The notes: a model not told the origin generated them from the letters alone. A stretch of 64,000 nucleotides of DNA from Sphingobium nicotianae (GCF_018603885.1 NZ_JAHGAW010000008.1:209885-273884); one strand, 5' to 3'; positions 1 to 10,800 are shown, counted from the stretch's first letter. A program made the numbers and translations.

Positions 1-240
1 GCGCCGGACATCATGATCCCGCAATATGCGAGCAGCCTCAAGACCATGACCGCCATCGCCATGGACGTGGGCGACAAGGACACGCTGCTCGGCAGCAATC
101 AGGACATGGACAGGCAACTCACCCGCTTCGGCGTGACGCACAAGTTCGAGACATATGACGGCGATCATATGAACCATATGCCGTTGCGCTTCCGTGATTT
201 CGTGCTGCCCTTCTTCGCCGAGCATCTCGCGACGAAGTAA
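1..240 (+). CDS. Alpha/beta hydrolase (esterase-like), 3' end only
   Basis: The reading frame is open from base 1 and stops with TAA at 238-240, so only the last 79 residues are present. The visible part has a GDKD stretch (typical of the acidic-residue region of alpha/beta hydrolases), then a YDGDHMNHM segment that would carry the catalytic histidine, and ends with a helix of the type that closes D-esterase or S-formylglutathione-hydrolase-like folds. The hydrolase fold is inferred from this acid-then-histidine arrangement; the nucleophile serine lies outside the window. Substrate is unknown. It reads in the same direction as the SnoaL-repeat protein that follows after 138 bases. Confidence 0.55.
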   Translation, partial: APDIMIPQYASSLKTMTAIAMDVGDKDTLLGSNQDMDRQLTRFGVTHKFETYDGDHMNHMPLRFRDFVLPFFAEHLATK

Positions 241-378
241 TGGCCGGGCGATCGACATGCCCAGAACGGCACTAAAGCTTGGATAGGGCGGGGCGGATGG
301 TTCGCTTTCCTTGCTCCGGCCCCGCCGGGCGCTAGAAAACGCGCGACCCCGATGGGGCCGTCAATCGAGGAGAGAGCC

Positions 379-2496
379 ATGCCGCGTCCGTTCGCCCTGA
401 TCTGCTCGCTGCTTGCCCTGCTCCTCGCGGTTCCCGCCCAGGCCGATCCTGCCCTCGACAGCTTCGCGCGCGACGTCGATCGCACCGAGAGCCTGCGCGC
501 CGTGCTGACGCTCCAGCGCAGCTATGCCCAATATGCGCAGGCAGGGCTGTGGCGCGAAGCGGGGGCGCTGTTCACCTCTGGTGGGCAATTCATCTTCGAC
601 GGCCAGGTGAAGGCCGCGCAGACCGTGACCGGCCCCGGCGCCATCGCCGCCTTCCTGCGCACACGCTATGGCGGCGGTCATGAGGGTCTGCGCGCCGGCG
701 ATCTCTCGACCATGATGATCGACGCGCCCTTGGCGAACCTGTCGGCGGGCGGCGAAAGCGCCAAGGTGCGCTGGCAGGCGATCATCTTCCATGGTCATAG
801 CGGCGCCGCGCGCATCGAGGGCGGCGTGTTCGAGAATGACTATGTGCGCGAGCGCGGCGTCTGGAAGATCGCCACTGCCCATTATTATCCGCAATATGAC
901 GGCGCCTATGAGGATGGCTGGACGAACTGGGGCGGCGGCGATCTGCCGATCCCGCCCGCGCATTACACCGTCGAGAGCGCCGGCATCCCGATCCCGCCCG
1001 CCACCGGCACGGCGCCTGCGGCCCGGGCCAGCCTCGCCGCCCTCCAGAAGCGCGTCGACGCGCTCAATGAGGAAGATCGCATCCGCAATCTCCAGGCCGC
1101 CTATGGCTTCTATGCCGATCGCAGGATGTGGGACGACGTGGTCGATCTGTTCGCGGCGGACAGCGTCGTCGAGAATGGCGGTCAGGGCGTCTGGCGGGGC
1201 AAGGCCGGTGTGCGCCGCTGGCTGGAGAGTATCGGTCCGGCCGGCCTGAGCCACGGCCAGCTTAACGATCGCGTCCAGTTCGACGTGACCGTCACCATCG
1301 CGCCCGGCGGCAACGAGGCCTATGCGCGCGGCATCGAGCTCGGCATGCTCGGCGAGGCCGATCAGGAAAAGGGCTGGTGGGAGGTTGCCGCCTTCCGCAA
1401 TCGCTTCGTGCGCGAGAATGGCGTGTGGAAGCTCCGTGAGCTGCGTCGCTTCCCGCTGATGAAGACCGACATCTTTCAGGGCTGGGGCAAGAGCCGCATT
1501 GTCGACCCGGTGCCCGCCCCCCCCAACGCGTCGGATGCGCCGAGCCCGGACGCCGCTCCCGCGTCGCAGGGCCTCGCCGTCCCTGCCTTCCTCACCGCCC
1601 ATCCCGTGACGGGCAAGGCGATCGCGCTGACCGGGGAGGCCAGGCTCGTCGCCGCGCACCCGCTCACCGGCGCCATCAGGTCAGTCAAGGCCGCGCCCGT
1701 CACGCTCGACGAGGCCAGGCGACGCCTCGCCCGTTCCGCTGCGTGGGACGGCGCGAACAATGTCTCGACGGCCTATGGCTACTATATCGACGACGGCAAC
1801 GCCGCCGGCTTCGCGGGCGTGATGGCCGAGAAGGGCTTCAAGGAAACTCCCTTCGCCGGCTATTATATCGGCCGCGATCGCATCATCAAAGCGCGCGTCA
1901 GCGGGCCCGTGCCGCAGATGCGCCCGGGCATCTCCTATCACTGGCTGGTCCAGCCGGTGATCCTCGTCTCGGCGGACGGCCGATCCACCACCGGCCGCAG
2001 CCGCCTGTTCCAGCCGCGCACCGGCAGGGAGGTCGGCAAGGCCGGCGATTTCTACGCCGCCGCCTTCTGGGGCGGCATGTATAACAACCAATATGTGCTG
2101 GAGAATGGCGTCTGGCGCATCTGGGACCTGACGCTCGACGAGCCCTACATCAATCCCGTCGCCTGGAAGGACGGCGTCTGGGCGAAGTCCAAGGATCCTG
2201 TCCCGCCGCCGCCCGGCACGCCGCAGCGTGTCTTCACCGGCGGCAATTTCCCGCCTGACGTGCCGCTGAAGTCGATGGGCCGGCGCGAGGAGGGCATGCG
2301 CGGCGGCATCGGTCCGGCGCTGGAATGGCCGAGCATCATGCCGATGTGGTTCAACTATACCAATCCGGTCAGCGGCCGCGTTCCCGAGCGCTATCAGGAG
2401 GATTGCGGCCCCTGCGAGGTTCGTCCCGATCTTCGTCTGGATCGTAACGGCTACCAGACCCCCCCCAACGCACCCATCGCGAACAGCTCGCCCTAA
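379..2496 (+). CDS. Secreted protein with three SnoaL/NTF2-like repeats
   Basis: This 705-residue protein starts with a signal peptide (hydrophobic core LICSLLALLLAVPAQA, cleavage near residue 22). I chose the ATG at 379 because GAGGAGAGA lies just upstream and the signal peptide begins there; an in-frame ATG at 352 would only add nine polar residues. Three related segments follow. Each opens with a Y-rich helix (QRSYAQYA, QAAYGFYAD, STAYGYYID) and closes with a strand of the type ERGVWKI, ENGVWKL or ENGVWRI followed by a W-containing loop. That is the pattern of SnoaL-like NTF2-fold domains. Such folds can be enzymes (isomerase, dehydratase, cyclase) or binding proteins; I cannot assign a reaction. 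The C-terminal 60 residues are Pro-rich and include CGPC. The gene sits 9 bp from the convergent ClC gene. Confidence 0.6.
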   Translation: MPRPFALICSLLALLLAVPAQADPALDSFARDVDRTESLRAVLTLQRSYAQYAQAGLWREAGALFTSGGQFIFDGQVKAAQTVTGPGAIAAFLRTRYGGGHEGLRAGDLSTMMIDAPLANLSAGGESAKVRWQAIIFHGHSGAARIEGGVFENDYVRERGVWKIATAHYYPQYDGAYEDGWTNWGGGDLPIPPAHYTVESAGIPIPPATGTAPAARASLAALQKRVDALNEEDRIRNLQAAYGFYADRRMWDDVVDLFAADSVVENGGQGVWRGKAGVRRWLESIGPAGLSHGQLNDRVQFDVTVTIAPGGNEAYARGIELGMLGEADQEKGWWEVAAFRNRFVRENGVWKLRELRRFPLMKTDIFQGWGKSRIVDPVPAPPNASDAPSPDAAPASQGLAVPAFLTAHPVTGKAIALTGEARLVAAHPLTGAIRSVKAAPVTLDEARRRLARSAAWDGANNVSTAYGYYIDDGNAAGFAGVMAEKGFKETPFAGYYIGRDRIIKARVSGPVPQMRPGISYHWLVQPVILVSADGRSTTGRSRLFQPRTGREVGKAGDFYAAAFWGGMYNNQYVLENGVWRIWDLTLDEPYINPVAWKDGVWAKSKDPVPPPPGTPQRVFTGGNFPPDVPLKSMGRREEGMRGGIGPALEWPSIMPMWFNYTNPVSGRVPERYQEDCGPCEVRPDLRLDRNGYQTPPNAPIANSSP

Positions 2497-2505
2497 CGTT
2501 GCTGA

Positions 2506-4278
2506 TCAACGGCCGCGCACGCGCCGGCCCTCGCCGAAGACTTCCCGCTGCGAAGCCTCGAATTCCTCGAAATAGCGTCGCCGCGCATGCTTCTCGGTGA
2601 CGATACCCAAAACGTTCCGCGCCGCATCCGCGACCACGATCTCGTCGGCCGACAATCGATCGAACAGGGAGAGCAGGGACTGGATGTCGGTGTCCGGTGC
2701 GAGCGTGATGTTGCTCAGGGTCGCGAGAGGCGCGATGGGCGCTGCTCCGTCCAGATCCGGGCTGTACGCCGACGCCGTCGATATGATTCCGCGATAGGCG
2801 CCGTGCGCGTCGACCATGATCGCCTTGCTGGTCGAGCCCAGCGGGACGTGCGCGCGAAACGCTGCCACCGACATGCTGTCCGGCACCGCAACCCAGTCCT
2901 TGCGCATGATCTGGCCGGCGGTGAGCGTCAGCGCCCAGCCGATGTCGCGCGGGCTGCGAATGGTCGAGCCACGCAGGTGCAGGCGCCAGGTCGAGAAGGA
3001 ATAGCCGAACGCCTCGCGCGTGACGGAACTGGACAGCAAGGCGGCGGTGAGGACCACGCCCATCAGCGCGAAGTCGTGGGTCGTCTCCAGCATCAGCATG
3101 GCGAGTGTCATCGGGCCGCCGACGATCGAGACGCTGAGCGCGGCCATGCCGACCAGCGCGGCATCATAGACATTGAGGGACAGAGCCAGCGGGCTGTCGT
3201 TGATCACGCCCGCGAAAATCTGTCCGATGAGCGAGCCCAGAAACAGCGAGGCGAAAAACAGACCGCCTCTGAAGCCGAAGCTGAGCGAGATCACCGAGGC
3301 GGCGATTTTGATCAGCAGGATCACGAGCAATACCGAGAGGGCTGGCCGCAGCAGCAGGTCGAGATGCAGCGCGCCATGGCCTGCCGAGAGCGACTGTGGC
3401 GAGAGCCAGGCGAGCGGAATGAGCAGGGCGCCGCCAATCACCGGTCGCCAGCTCAGGATCGCCGTCCAGCGCTGCACCCGCTGCTCTGCAAACGTGACGA
3501 GGCGCATGATGGCGATGCCGATCGCCGCGCAGATCAGGCCGAGCGCGGCATAGGCCAGATAATCCGGAAGTGCGAGAGCCCGGTCCGCGGTCGTCGCAAT
3601 GAGATAGGGCGACACGCCGAGCGCACGCGTGACGAAGGCGGCCGACAGCGCCGCCGCCATCACCGGCGCAACGGCCGCCGGCGTGTAATTGCCGATCACG
3701 ATCTCGAATGCGTAGAAAGCGCCCGTCAGCGGTGCCCCGAACGCCGCGCCGACGGCGGCGCCGGCACCGGCGCCGACGAGGGTGCGCAGGTCGTTGCGGC
3801 GCAGCTTCAGCCACTGCCCTAGCACCGACGCGATGCCGCCGCCCATCTGGGCGTAGGTTGCCTCCAGACCGACCGACGCGCCCGCGCCGTTGGAAAGGAT
3901 CGTCTGCGCGGCGATCACGAGATTGTCGCTGAAGGGAATCCGCCCGCCGTGCAGTGCATTGGCCTCGACCACGTCGATCGGCGCCCGCTTGCGGTGCCGC
4001 AGAGCGCGCATCAGGCAGGCCAGGAGCAGCCCGCCAATCGGTAATGCCAGCAAGCGCCAGGGATGGTGAATCGATGCCAGTGCGCTGAGCCGGTTCATCG
4101 CTACACCGTAAAAGAGGTGCTGGATGCCATGGGCCAGCCACTGCTGGAGATTCGTCGCCAGGCCAGCACTCAGGCCGGCGAGCGCGGCCAGCAGGATGAA
4201 AGCGGCTTCGCTCTCACGCAGGAACCGGCGCTGTCGCAGCGCAAGGAGCCACAGAAGGGATTTCCAGGATCGGCGCAT
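2506..4278 (-). CDS. ClC-family chloride channel/transporter with C-terminal CBS domains
   Basis: A 590-residue polytopic membrane protein. The ClC fold is recognisable from spaced glycine-rich motifs: GGRIP (111-115) in place of GSGIP, GLEAT (137-141) aligning with G(R/K)EGP so that Glu139 occupies the gating-glutamate position, and GGLFFAS (338-344) in place of GxFxP. Residues about 453-580 form two CBS modules (for example GQIMRKDWVAVPDS and IVTEKHARRRYFEEF), which in this family bind nucleotides and regulate transport. The family exchanges or conducts chloride or other anions such as fluoride or nitrate; the altered motifs make chloride selectivity uncertain. It is transcribed leftward, 88 bp downstream of the symporter gene, and may share its transcript. 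Confidence 0.85.
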   Translation of the reverse strand: MRRSWKSLLWLLALRQRRFLRESEAAFILLAALAGLSAGLATNLQQWLAHGIQHLFYGVAMNRLSALASIHHPWRLLALPIGGLLLACLMRALRHRKRAPIDVVEANALHGGRIPFSDNLVIAAQTILSNGAGASVGLEATYAQMGGGIASVLGQWLKLRRNDLRTLVGAGAGAAVGAAFGAPLTGAFYAFEIVIGNYTPAAVAPVMAAALSAAFVTRALGVSPYLIATTADRALALPDYLAYAALGLICAAIGIAIMRLVTFAEQRVQRWTAILSWRPVIGGALLIPLAWLSPQSLSAGHGALHLDLLLRPALSVLLVILLIKIAASVISLSFGFRGGLFFASLFLGSLIGQIFAGVINDSPLALSLNVYDAALVGMAALSVSIVGGPMTLAMLMLETTHDFALMGVVLTAALLSSSVTREAFGYSFSTWRLHLRGSTIRSPRDIGWALTLTAGQIMRKDWVAVPDSMSVAAFRAHVPLGSTSKAIMVDAHGAYRGIISTASAYSPDLDGAAPIAPLATLSNITLAPDTDIQSLLSLFDRLSADEIVVADAARNVLGIVTEKHARRRYFEEFEASQREVFGEGRRVRGR

Positions 4279-4327
4279 GACGGAACCTAAGCGCCCCCTT
4301 GCCCCTGTCCGTCAAGAAATATGCCGA

Positions 4328-4350
4328 GCACCGGCAAAGGTGCCCGGTGC
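4328..4350 (-). terminator. Stem-loop after the symporter gene
   Basis: GCACCGG (4328-4334) and CCGGTGC (4344-4350) are exact inverted repeats, extended inward by GCA/TGC with one bulge. The leftward transcript of the symporter would form this hairpin followed by a weak U-containing tail (CATATTTCTT). It lies 16 bp after the stop codon. It may be a weak terminator or an mRNA-stabilising hairpin before the ClC gene. Confidence 0.4.
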
Positions 4351-4366
4351 GCGCCAGGCATCGCCA

Positions 4367-5677
4367 TTACGCGCTTGCCGCGGCGCCCTGCTGGCCCAGC
4401 GCGGCCGTCAGTAGGTCCTCGTCCAGCGCGCCTTCCCAGCGCGCGATGACGATGGTGGCGACGGCGTTGCCGATGATGTTGGTGAGCGCCCGGCATTCGC
4501 TCATGAAGCGGTCGACCCCCAGGATCAGTGCCATGCCGGCGACGGGCACGCTCGGCACCACGGCAAGTGTCGCGGCCAATGTGATGAATCCCGATCCGGT
4601 GACGCCGGCCGCGCCCTTGCTGGAGATGATCGCGACGCCGAACAGGGCGAATTGCTGGCCGAGCGAGAGCTCGACGCCGCAGGCTTGCGCGATGAAGAGG
4701 GCGGCCAAAGTCATGTAGATGTTCGTGCCGTCGAGATTGAAGCTGTAACCCAGGGGAATGACCAGCCCGACCACGCCCGGCTCGCAGCCCGCCACTTCCA
4801 GCCGCGCAATGAGCGGGGGCAGGGCTGCCTCGGACGAGGAGGTGCCGAGCACGATCAGCAACTCACCCTTGATATAGATGAGCAGCCGCAGGATCGAGAA
4901 GCCCGCTACCCGCGCGATGGCGCCCAGCACCAGCAGCACGAACAAGGCCGATGTGAGATAGAAAGTCGCCACCAGCCCGGCCAGATTGACGAGCACGCCG
5001 ATGCCATAATGGCCGATGGTGAAGGCCATGGCCGCGAAAGCGCCGATCGGCGCGAGGCGCATGATCAGGGCGACGAGGCGGAAGACGATCACCGAGAGCC
5101 GGTCGAGCAGGTCGACGACCGGCGTCGCCGGCTCGCCGACCAGGGCGATGGCGATGCCGGTCAGCACCGCGACGAACAATACCTGCAGGATCGATCCGTC
5201 GGTGAGCGCGGAGAGCGGCGTGGTCGGGATGATCGCCAGCAGGAAGTCCGTGATCGAGGCATGATGCGCCTGATCGACATAATCCGCCACGGCCGCGCCA
5301 TCGAGCGTGCGCGGATCGATATTGAGCCCCGCGCCCGGTTGCACGACATTGGCAACGATCATCCCGATGATCAGGGCGAGGCTCGACACCACGACAAAAT
5401 AGCCGAGGGCGCGCAAGGCGACCCGGCCGAGCTCCCCGAGACCCCGCATATGGGCGATGCCGCTCGTCAGGGTGAGGAAGATCACCGGCGCGATGACCAT
5501 CTTGATGAGCTTGATGAAGGCGTCGGCGATCGGCTTCATCGCGCTGCCCCATTCGGGCCGCAGGGCGCCGAGCAGGACGCCCAGCGCGATCGCGATCAGC
5601 ACCTGGAGGTAGAGATGACGCCACCAGGCGGTCCTGCCGCTTGCGCTCCGTTCCTTGCCCATGACCGTGTCCGCCAT
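4367..5677 (-). CDS. Dicarboxylate/amino acid:cation symporter (DAACS family)
   Basis: A 436-residue inner-membrane carrier of the GltP/DctA family, which couples uptake of C4-dicarboxylates or acidic amino acids to protons or sodium. Family hallmarks are visible: the serine-rich re-entrant loop [12 protein letters not shown], the substrate/cation motif [11 protein letters not shown], and the second hairpin [15 protein letters not shown]. About eight hydrophobic segments are present. The ATG at 5677 was chosen because the family's first transmembrane segment ([16 protein letters not shown]) starts about 25 residues later; an upstream in-frame start at 5809 would overlap the promoter and start of the divergent acyl-CoA dehydrogenase gene. 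Only 99 bp separate the two starts, so both promoters must lie there. Substrate (succinate, glutamate or other) cannot be told from sequence. Confidence 0.85.
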   Translation of the reverse strand: MADTVMGKERSASGRTAWWRHLYLQVLIAIALGVLLGALRPEWGSAMKPIADAFIKLIKMVIAPVIFLTLTSGIAHMRGLGELGRVALRALGYFVVVSSLALIIGMIVANVVQPGAGLNIDPRTLDGAAVADYVDQAHHASITDFLLAIIPTTPLSALTDGSILQVLFVAVLTGIAIALVGEPATPVVDLLDRLSVIVFRLVALIMRLAPIGAFAAMAFTIGHYGIGVLVNLAGLVATFYLTSALFVLLVLGAIARVAGFSILRLLIYIKGELLIVLGTSSSEAALPPLIARLEVAGCEPGVVGLVIPLGYSFNLDGTNIYMTLAALFIAQACGVELSLGQQFALFGVAIISSKGAAGVTGSGFITLAATLAVVPSVPVAGMALILGVDRFMSECRALTNIIGNAVATIVIARWEGALDEDLLTAALGQQGAAASA

Positions 5678-5776
5678 GCCCGATCCGCCCCGTCCGTCGT
5701 GCCCGTTTGCGCTTGCCCTACACGAGCGCAGGGTTTCGCGATACAGCCGGGGCAACAGGAAACAGGAGAGAGCGGA

Positions 5777-7504
5777 ATGGCCGATTATCGCGCGCCGACG
5801 CAGGAACAATTGTTCGTGCTGGAGACGGTCGCGGACCTTACGGAATTGAGCACGCTGCCCGGTTTCGAGGATGCGACTCTCGACATGGCGGGCCAGATCC
5901 TGGCCGAATCAGCCCGGCTTGCTGAGCAGGGCTTCGCGCCGCTGAACGGGATTGGCGATCGCGAAGGCGCGCGGTTTGCGGATGGCAAGGTGACGCTGCC
6001 AGCGGGCTTCGCGCAGGTCTATCAGGACTACGCGACGGCGGGCTGGAACGGCCTTTCCGCCGATCCGGCGGCGGGCGGCCAAGGCCTGCCCTTCGTCCTA
6101 TCGGTGGCGGTGCAGGAGCAGTTCACCGCCGCCAACATGGCCTTCGCGCTCTGTCCGATGCTCAGCCTCTCCGCCATCGAGGCGCTGCAGGCGCATGGCG
6201 ATGATGCGATGAAGGCGCTTTACCTCCCCAAGCTGGTCTCAGGGGAATGGACGGGCACGATGCTGCTCACCGAGCCGCAGGCGGGATCGGACGTTGGTGC
6301 GCTGCGCACGAGCGCGACGCCGGCCGGCGATGGCACTTATCGTCTCAAGGGTCAGAAGATCTTCATCACCTGGGGCGAGCATGATCTCGCCGAGAATATC
6401 GTCCACTTCATCCTTGCACGCCTGCCCGACGCGCCAGCCGGCTCGAAGGGGATCAGCCTGTTTCTCGCGCCGAAATTTTTGCCCGATGCGGACGGCAATC
6501 CGGGCGTGCGCAACGATGCGCGCTGCATCGCCATCGAGCACAAGATGGGTATTCACGCCTCGCCGACCTGCACCATGGCGTTCGGCGAGACGGGCGACTG
6601 CCTCGGCTGGCTCGTCGGCGAGCCCAATGGTGGGCTCGCAGCCATGTTCACGATGATGAACCATGCCCGCGTCAATGTCGGCAATCAGGGTGTCGCCATC
6701 GCCGAGCGCGCGTCGCAGGATGCGCTGGCCTATGCGCGGGAGCGCGTCCAGTTCGGTCCCATCATCGGCCATCCGGACGTGCGCCGCATGCTCATGACGA
6801 TGCGCAGCCTGACGCAGGCGGCGCGCGCGATCGTCTATGCCAATGCCGCCGCCGTCGACCGCGCGCACAAGGAGAGCGACCCGGAGCGGCGCGCTTACTG
6901 GAAGCGCCGGGCGGACCTGCTGACGCCGATCAGCAAGGCCTGGGCGACCGACGCCGGTATCGAGGTGACCAGCCTCGCCATTCAGGTGCATGGCGGCGCC
7001 GGCTTCATCGAGGAAACGGGTGTCGCGCGCCATTATCGCGATGCGCGGATCGCGGCGATCTACGAAGGCACCAACGGTATCCAGGCGATGGATCTGGCCG
7101 GCCGCAAGCTGCGCCTCGACAATGGCGCGGCGATGAGAGAGCTTGAAACGACGATCGCGCGGGACGTGGCCGGCTGGACCGATGCGGAGATGCAAGGGGC
7201 GATGACCGCGGCGCTGGATCAACTCGCGCGGGCCCGCGAAGCCATGCTCGCCCACGATCAGGTCGGCCTTGGTGCGGCAGCAACTCCCTTCCTCGCCCTG
7301 TGCGGCGGCGTCATCGGCGGCTGGCTGTTCGGGCGCCAGGCCGACCGTGCGGCGCGCAAGCTGGTCGCGAACGAGGGTGATCCCGCCTTGCTCCAAGACA
7401 AACAGGCCGTGGCGAGCTTCTTCGTGACGCAGCGCCTGCCGGTTGCGCTGGCTCAGATCGCGGCGATCCGCGCGCCATCCGACCAGCTCGAAATCCCGGA
7501 CTAG
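5777..7504 (+). CDS. Acyl-CoA dehydrogenase, long DmdC-like type
   Basis: A 575-residue flavoenzyme, longer than the usual ~380-residue acyl-CoA dehydrogenases because of an N-terminal extension and an extra C-terminal domain. This architecture is that of the 3-methylmercaptopropionyl-CoA dehydrogenase (DmdC)-like and other long-type members. The FAD/substrate region [12 protein letters not shown] and the catalytic-glutamate motif IYEGTNGIQ (near residue 430) are intact, followed by AMDLAGRKL. It should oxidise an acyl-CoA to the 2-enoyl-CoA and pass electrons to ETF. The ATG at 5777 is preceded by AGGAGAGAG. The gene is divergent from the symporter. The name DmdC should not be taken as proof of DMSP metabolism, since most homologues act on other acyl-CoAs. 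Confidence 0.85.
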   Translation: MADYRAPTQEQLFVLETVADLTELSTLPGFEDATLDMAGQILAESARLAEQGFAPLNGIGDREGARFADGKVTLPAGFAQVYQDYATAGWNGLSADPAAGGQGLPFVLSVAVQEQFTAANMAFALCPMLSLSAIEALQAHGDDAMKALYLPKLVSGEWTGTMLLTEPQAGSDVGALRTSATPAGDGTYRLKGQKIFITWGEHDLAENIVHFILARLPDAPAGSKGISLFLAPKFLPDADGNPGVRNDARCIAIEHKMGIHASPTCTMAFGETGDCLGWLVGEPNGGLAAMFTMMNHARVNVGNQGVAIAERASQDALAYARERVQFGPIIGHPDVRRMLMTMRSLTQAARAIVYANAAAVDRAHKESDPERRAYWKRRADLLTPISKAWATDAGIEVTSLAIQVHGGAGFIEETGVARHYRDARIAAIYEGTNGIQAMDLAGRKLRLDNGAAMRELETTIARDVAGWTDAEMQGAMTAALDQLARAREAMLAHDQVGLGAAATPFLALCGGVIGGWLFGRQADRAARKLVANEGDPALLQDKQAVASFFVTQRLPVALAQIAAIRAPSDQLEIPD

Positions 7505-7568
7505 ATCAATATCGCCTGCTCCCTCATGCAAGAATGGCGGAGTGGCGCAAACGCCTGCGGACTCTAAA

Positions 7569-7595
7569 CGGTTGAATATCTCTATAATTCAACCG
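7569..7595. promoter_or_regulatory. Perfect 9-bp inverted repeat, candidate operator
   Basis: CGGTTGAAT (7569-7577) and ATTCAACCG (7587-7595) are exact inverted repeats separated by nine A/T-rich bases. No T-run follows, so it does not look like a terminator for the acyl-CoA dehydrogenase that ends 65 bp earlier. The AT-rich spacer and arm size suit a dimeric repressor site. It lies in the 375-bp gap before the TonB receptor, about 120 bp upstream of a candidate promoter. Confidence 0.45.
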
Positions 7596-7716
7596 GCTCT
7601 TAAGGCCCTTGCCGGTGCCTTGCTCACGCAGCGAATTTGCGCATCATGTAATGAAAAACAGGAAGCTATCCCGGCCGTTACGGCTGAGTGATGCAATGCG
7701 GTCACAGTTTTTGAAA

Positions 7717-7745
7717 ATGACAATATCCGCTTGAATCTATATATC
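7717..7745 (+). promoter_or_regulatory. Candidate sigma-70 promoter of the TonB receptor/PQQ dehydrogenase genes
   Basis: ATGACA (7717-7722) and TATATC (7740-7745) are separated by 17 bp and resemble -35 and -10 hexamers, in the AT-rich part of the 375-bp intergenic region. The leader to the receptor start would be about 130 nt. The rest of the gap shows no ORF or RNA gene that I can recognise. The call is by eye only. Confidence 0.35.
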
Positions 7746-7879
7746 ATGATAGCTAGTCAGCGTGAAACGGCTCCCCGGGCCACTTTTGGCGCGGGATAAA
7801 GTCAACAACGGACAAGGCCTACAGCGGCCGAGAGAACCGGATTGGCGCGCAAGCGCGTCGTTGAACAAGGGAGAGAGAT

Positions 7880-10800
7880 ATGTCTTTTACATTCCGAAAA
7901 TTCTGCTTGATGTCGGTGCTCGCCGGCACGAGCGCGCTGACCTTTCCCACGATTGGCCACGCGCAGGATGCGCAGCAGGCCGACGAGCCCAGTGAGCCCG
8001 CGATCGTCGTCACCGGTTCGCGCATCGTGCGGCGCGACTATGAGGCGAACAGCCCGATCGTGACCGCCGGTCAGGAACTGCTGCAGAAGTCTTCGACCGC
8101 TGCGCTCGAAACCAATCTCAACAAGCTGCCCAACTTCACGCCGGTCCAGACCCCCTCACTCGGCGGCGACATTCAGCCGACCGCGACCAGCACCCCGGGC
8201 GCTGCGACTGTCTCGCTGCGCGGCCTTGGCACCAACCGCAGCCTCGTCCTGGTCGATGGTCGCCGCACGACGCCGGCGAACGCGCTTGGCGTGGTCGACA
8301 TCAACACCATCCCCGCCGCCGCGATCGAGCGCGTCGAGGTTATCACTGGCGGCGCTTCGGCGACTTACGGTGCGGACGCCGTCGCCGGCGTCGTCAACTT
8401 CATCCTCAAGAAGAATTTCCAGGGCTTACAGCTCGACGCTCAGATGGGCCTCTCGCAGCGGGGCGATGGCCGCGAATATTCGATCAGCGGCATCATGGGT
8501 TCCAACTTTGACGATGGCCGCGGCAACATCACCATCGGCCTGTCGATGAACAATCGCGAGGCGGCCTATCGCCGCGACCGTAGCTGGTTCCGCGACGCCT
8601 GGCGGGATCCGCGCTTTACCGGCAACGAGTTCTTCCCGCACCAGTCGGGCTATCAGCCTATTCCTGGTAACGCACCGGTGCAGGGGGCCGTCGCTTCGAT
8701 CTTCGGCACGAATGTTCCCGGCGACACCGTAAATGGCGTTCCGACCGGCTTCAATTCGAGCCGTTTCTATTTCAATGATGACGGCACGGCCTTCACGGGC
8801 TTCTTCCAGAGCCCTCCCGGTGGCGCATACCGGTTTAAGGGTGACTTGACGGGCCTGAAGTACAAGAAGCAGGGCGACGGTACGCTCGGTCAGAACTTCC
8901 AGGACGAACTGTTGCAGCTGCCGCTCGAGCGCTACAATGTCTATGCGCGTGGCAATTACGAGATCAACGACTGGGTCGGCGTCTTCGCTCAGGCCACCTT
9001 CACGCGCGTTCAGACCACGACGATCAACCAGCCGTCACCTTCCGTGAACGGATGGTCGGCCGCAATCCCGCGGGACGGCCGCGCTATTCCGACCGAGCTT
9101 GCCACGCTGCTCAACGGTCGCCCGGATCCGAACGGTCCATGGCAGCTCACTTACTATCTCGACTTCATGAACCGCACCGCTCGCACGGACGTGTTCACCT
9201 ACAACATGGTCGCCGGCTTCGAGGGCAAGATCCCGGGCACCGACTTCACGTGGGACGTCAGCGCATCGCAGGGTGAATCGGAGACGAATGCGCTCATCAA
9301 GGGCACGGCATCGCTCGAGCGCTTCCGCGCGGTGATCTCGGCGCCGAATTGGGGTGCGGGTTTCAAGGCGCAGGGCAATGCGGCATTCGGCGGCTTCGGT
9401 GCGTCGTCGGCCACTTGCACCAGCGGCTTCGATCCGTTCAACAAGAACAAGGCGATCACGCAGGATTGCATCAACGCGATCAGCGCGCCGCTCTCCAACC
9501 GCGCCGTGATGCAGCAGACCGTGTTCGAGGGTAACCTCCAGGGCGGCATCTTCACCCTGCCGGCCGGCTCCGTCCGGATCGCGCTCGGTGCGAGCCATCG
9601 CCAGAACGCCTATGACTTCCAGAACGACACCCTGACCACGCAGGGCTCGTCCTTCCTTGATCAGACGATCGGCATCTATCCGAGCGGCAGCTCCAACGGC
9701 AAGATCACCGCTAACGAGCTGTACGGCGAGTTGCTGGTTCCGGTCCTGGCCGATCTGCCTCTGGTCAAGAAGCTGGAGCTGAACCTGGGCGTTCGTAACT
9801 CCGACTACAACACGACGGGCAATGCCTTCACCTGGAAGGCGGCCGCCGACTGGGAAGTCACCGACTGGCTGCGTATCCGCGGCGGTTACAACAAGGCGAT
9901 CCGCGCACCGAACGTCGCCGAGCTTTACCTCGCTCCGCAGCAGACCTTTACGGCCGCGGGCGGTGGTGACGTTTGCCGCCTGAACAACACGCTCGGCTGG
10001 TCAGCCAATCCCAAGGCCAATCCGAACGCCGCCAATGTGCTCGCGGTCTGCAAGAGCCTGATGGATCAGTCGATCGCAGGAACGTCGGCAAAATTCTATA
10101 GTGACCCCCAGTTCTACAACAATCCTGGCCCCGCATTCGCGTTCCCGACCCTGGTCGGCAACCCGAATATCAAGCCCGAGAAGGCAAAGACCTGGACGCT
10201 GGGTGCAGTGATCAGCTCCCCTTCGTCGAATGAGATGTTCCGCCGCCTGCGTCTGTCGGTCGACTATTACAACATCTCGGTCGACGACGCGATCGGGCCG
10301 CTCACGCTGGATACTGCCCAGCGCACCTGCTTCGATCCGACCTTCAACCCGGCGATCGCCAACAATCCGACGGCGGCCGCTGCTACGGCGCAGTGCCAGG
10401 CGATCGGTCGCGTGGCTGGCGACGGTGCGCTCGGCAACGTGCAGGTGACCTATCTCAACAATGGTCGCTTCCGCACGCAGGGCATCGACTTGCAGCTCGA
10501 CTGGGCTTTCCCGGTCGGTCCTGGCACGTTCAGCCTGAACTCGGTGTTCAACTATCTGATCTCGCTCAAGTCCGCACCTCTGCCTGCTTCGGCTGGCGCG
10601 GCCGGTCAGCTGGTCGAATATGCGGGTACCTTGGGTCCGGCAGGCAGCGCCGCCATCGCCGAGAATGGTCTGAACCCGGGCGCCTTCCGCTGGAAGATGT
10701 TCAACACGTTCGGCTACTCGCTCGATCGCGCGTCGATCTCGCTGCAGTGGCAGCATCTGCCTGCCGCCAAGTCGATCGCCTATACGTCCAACAATGCGAC

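Noticed and set aside
4652..5776. N-terminal extension of the acyl-CoA dehydrogenase
   Set aside because: The extension is the antisense of the symporter gene and is low-complexity; the RBS and family N-terminus support the start at 5777.
7505..7879. Riboswitch or tRNA in the 375-bp gap before the TonB receptor
   Set aside because: No cobalamin-box-like sequence, cloverleaf or other conserved RNA pattern was visible; only the inverted repeat and a promoter-like pair stand out.
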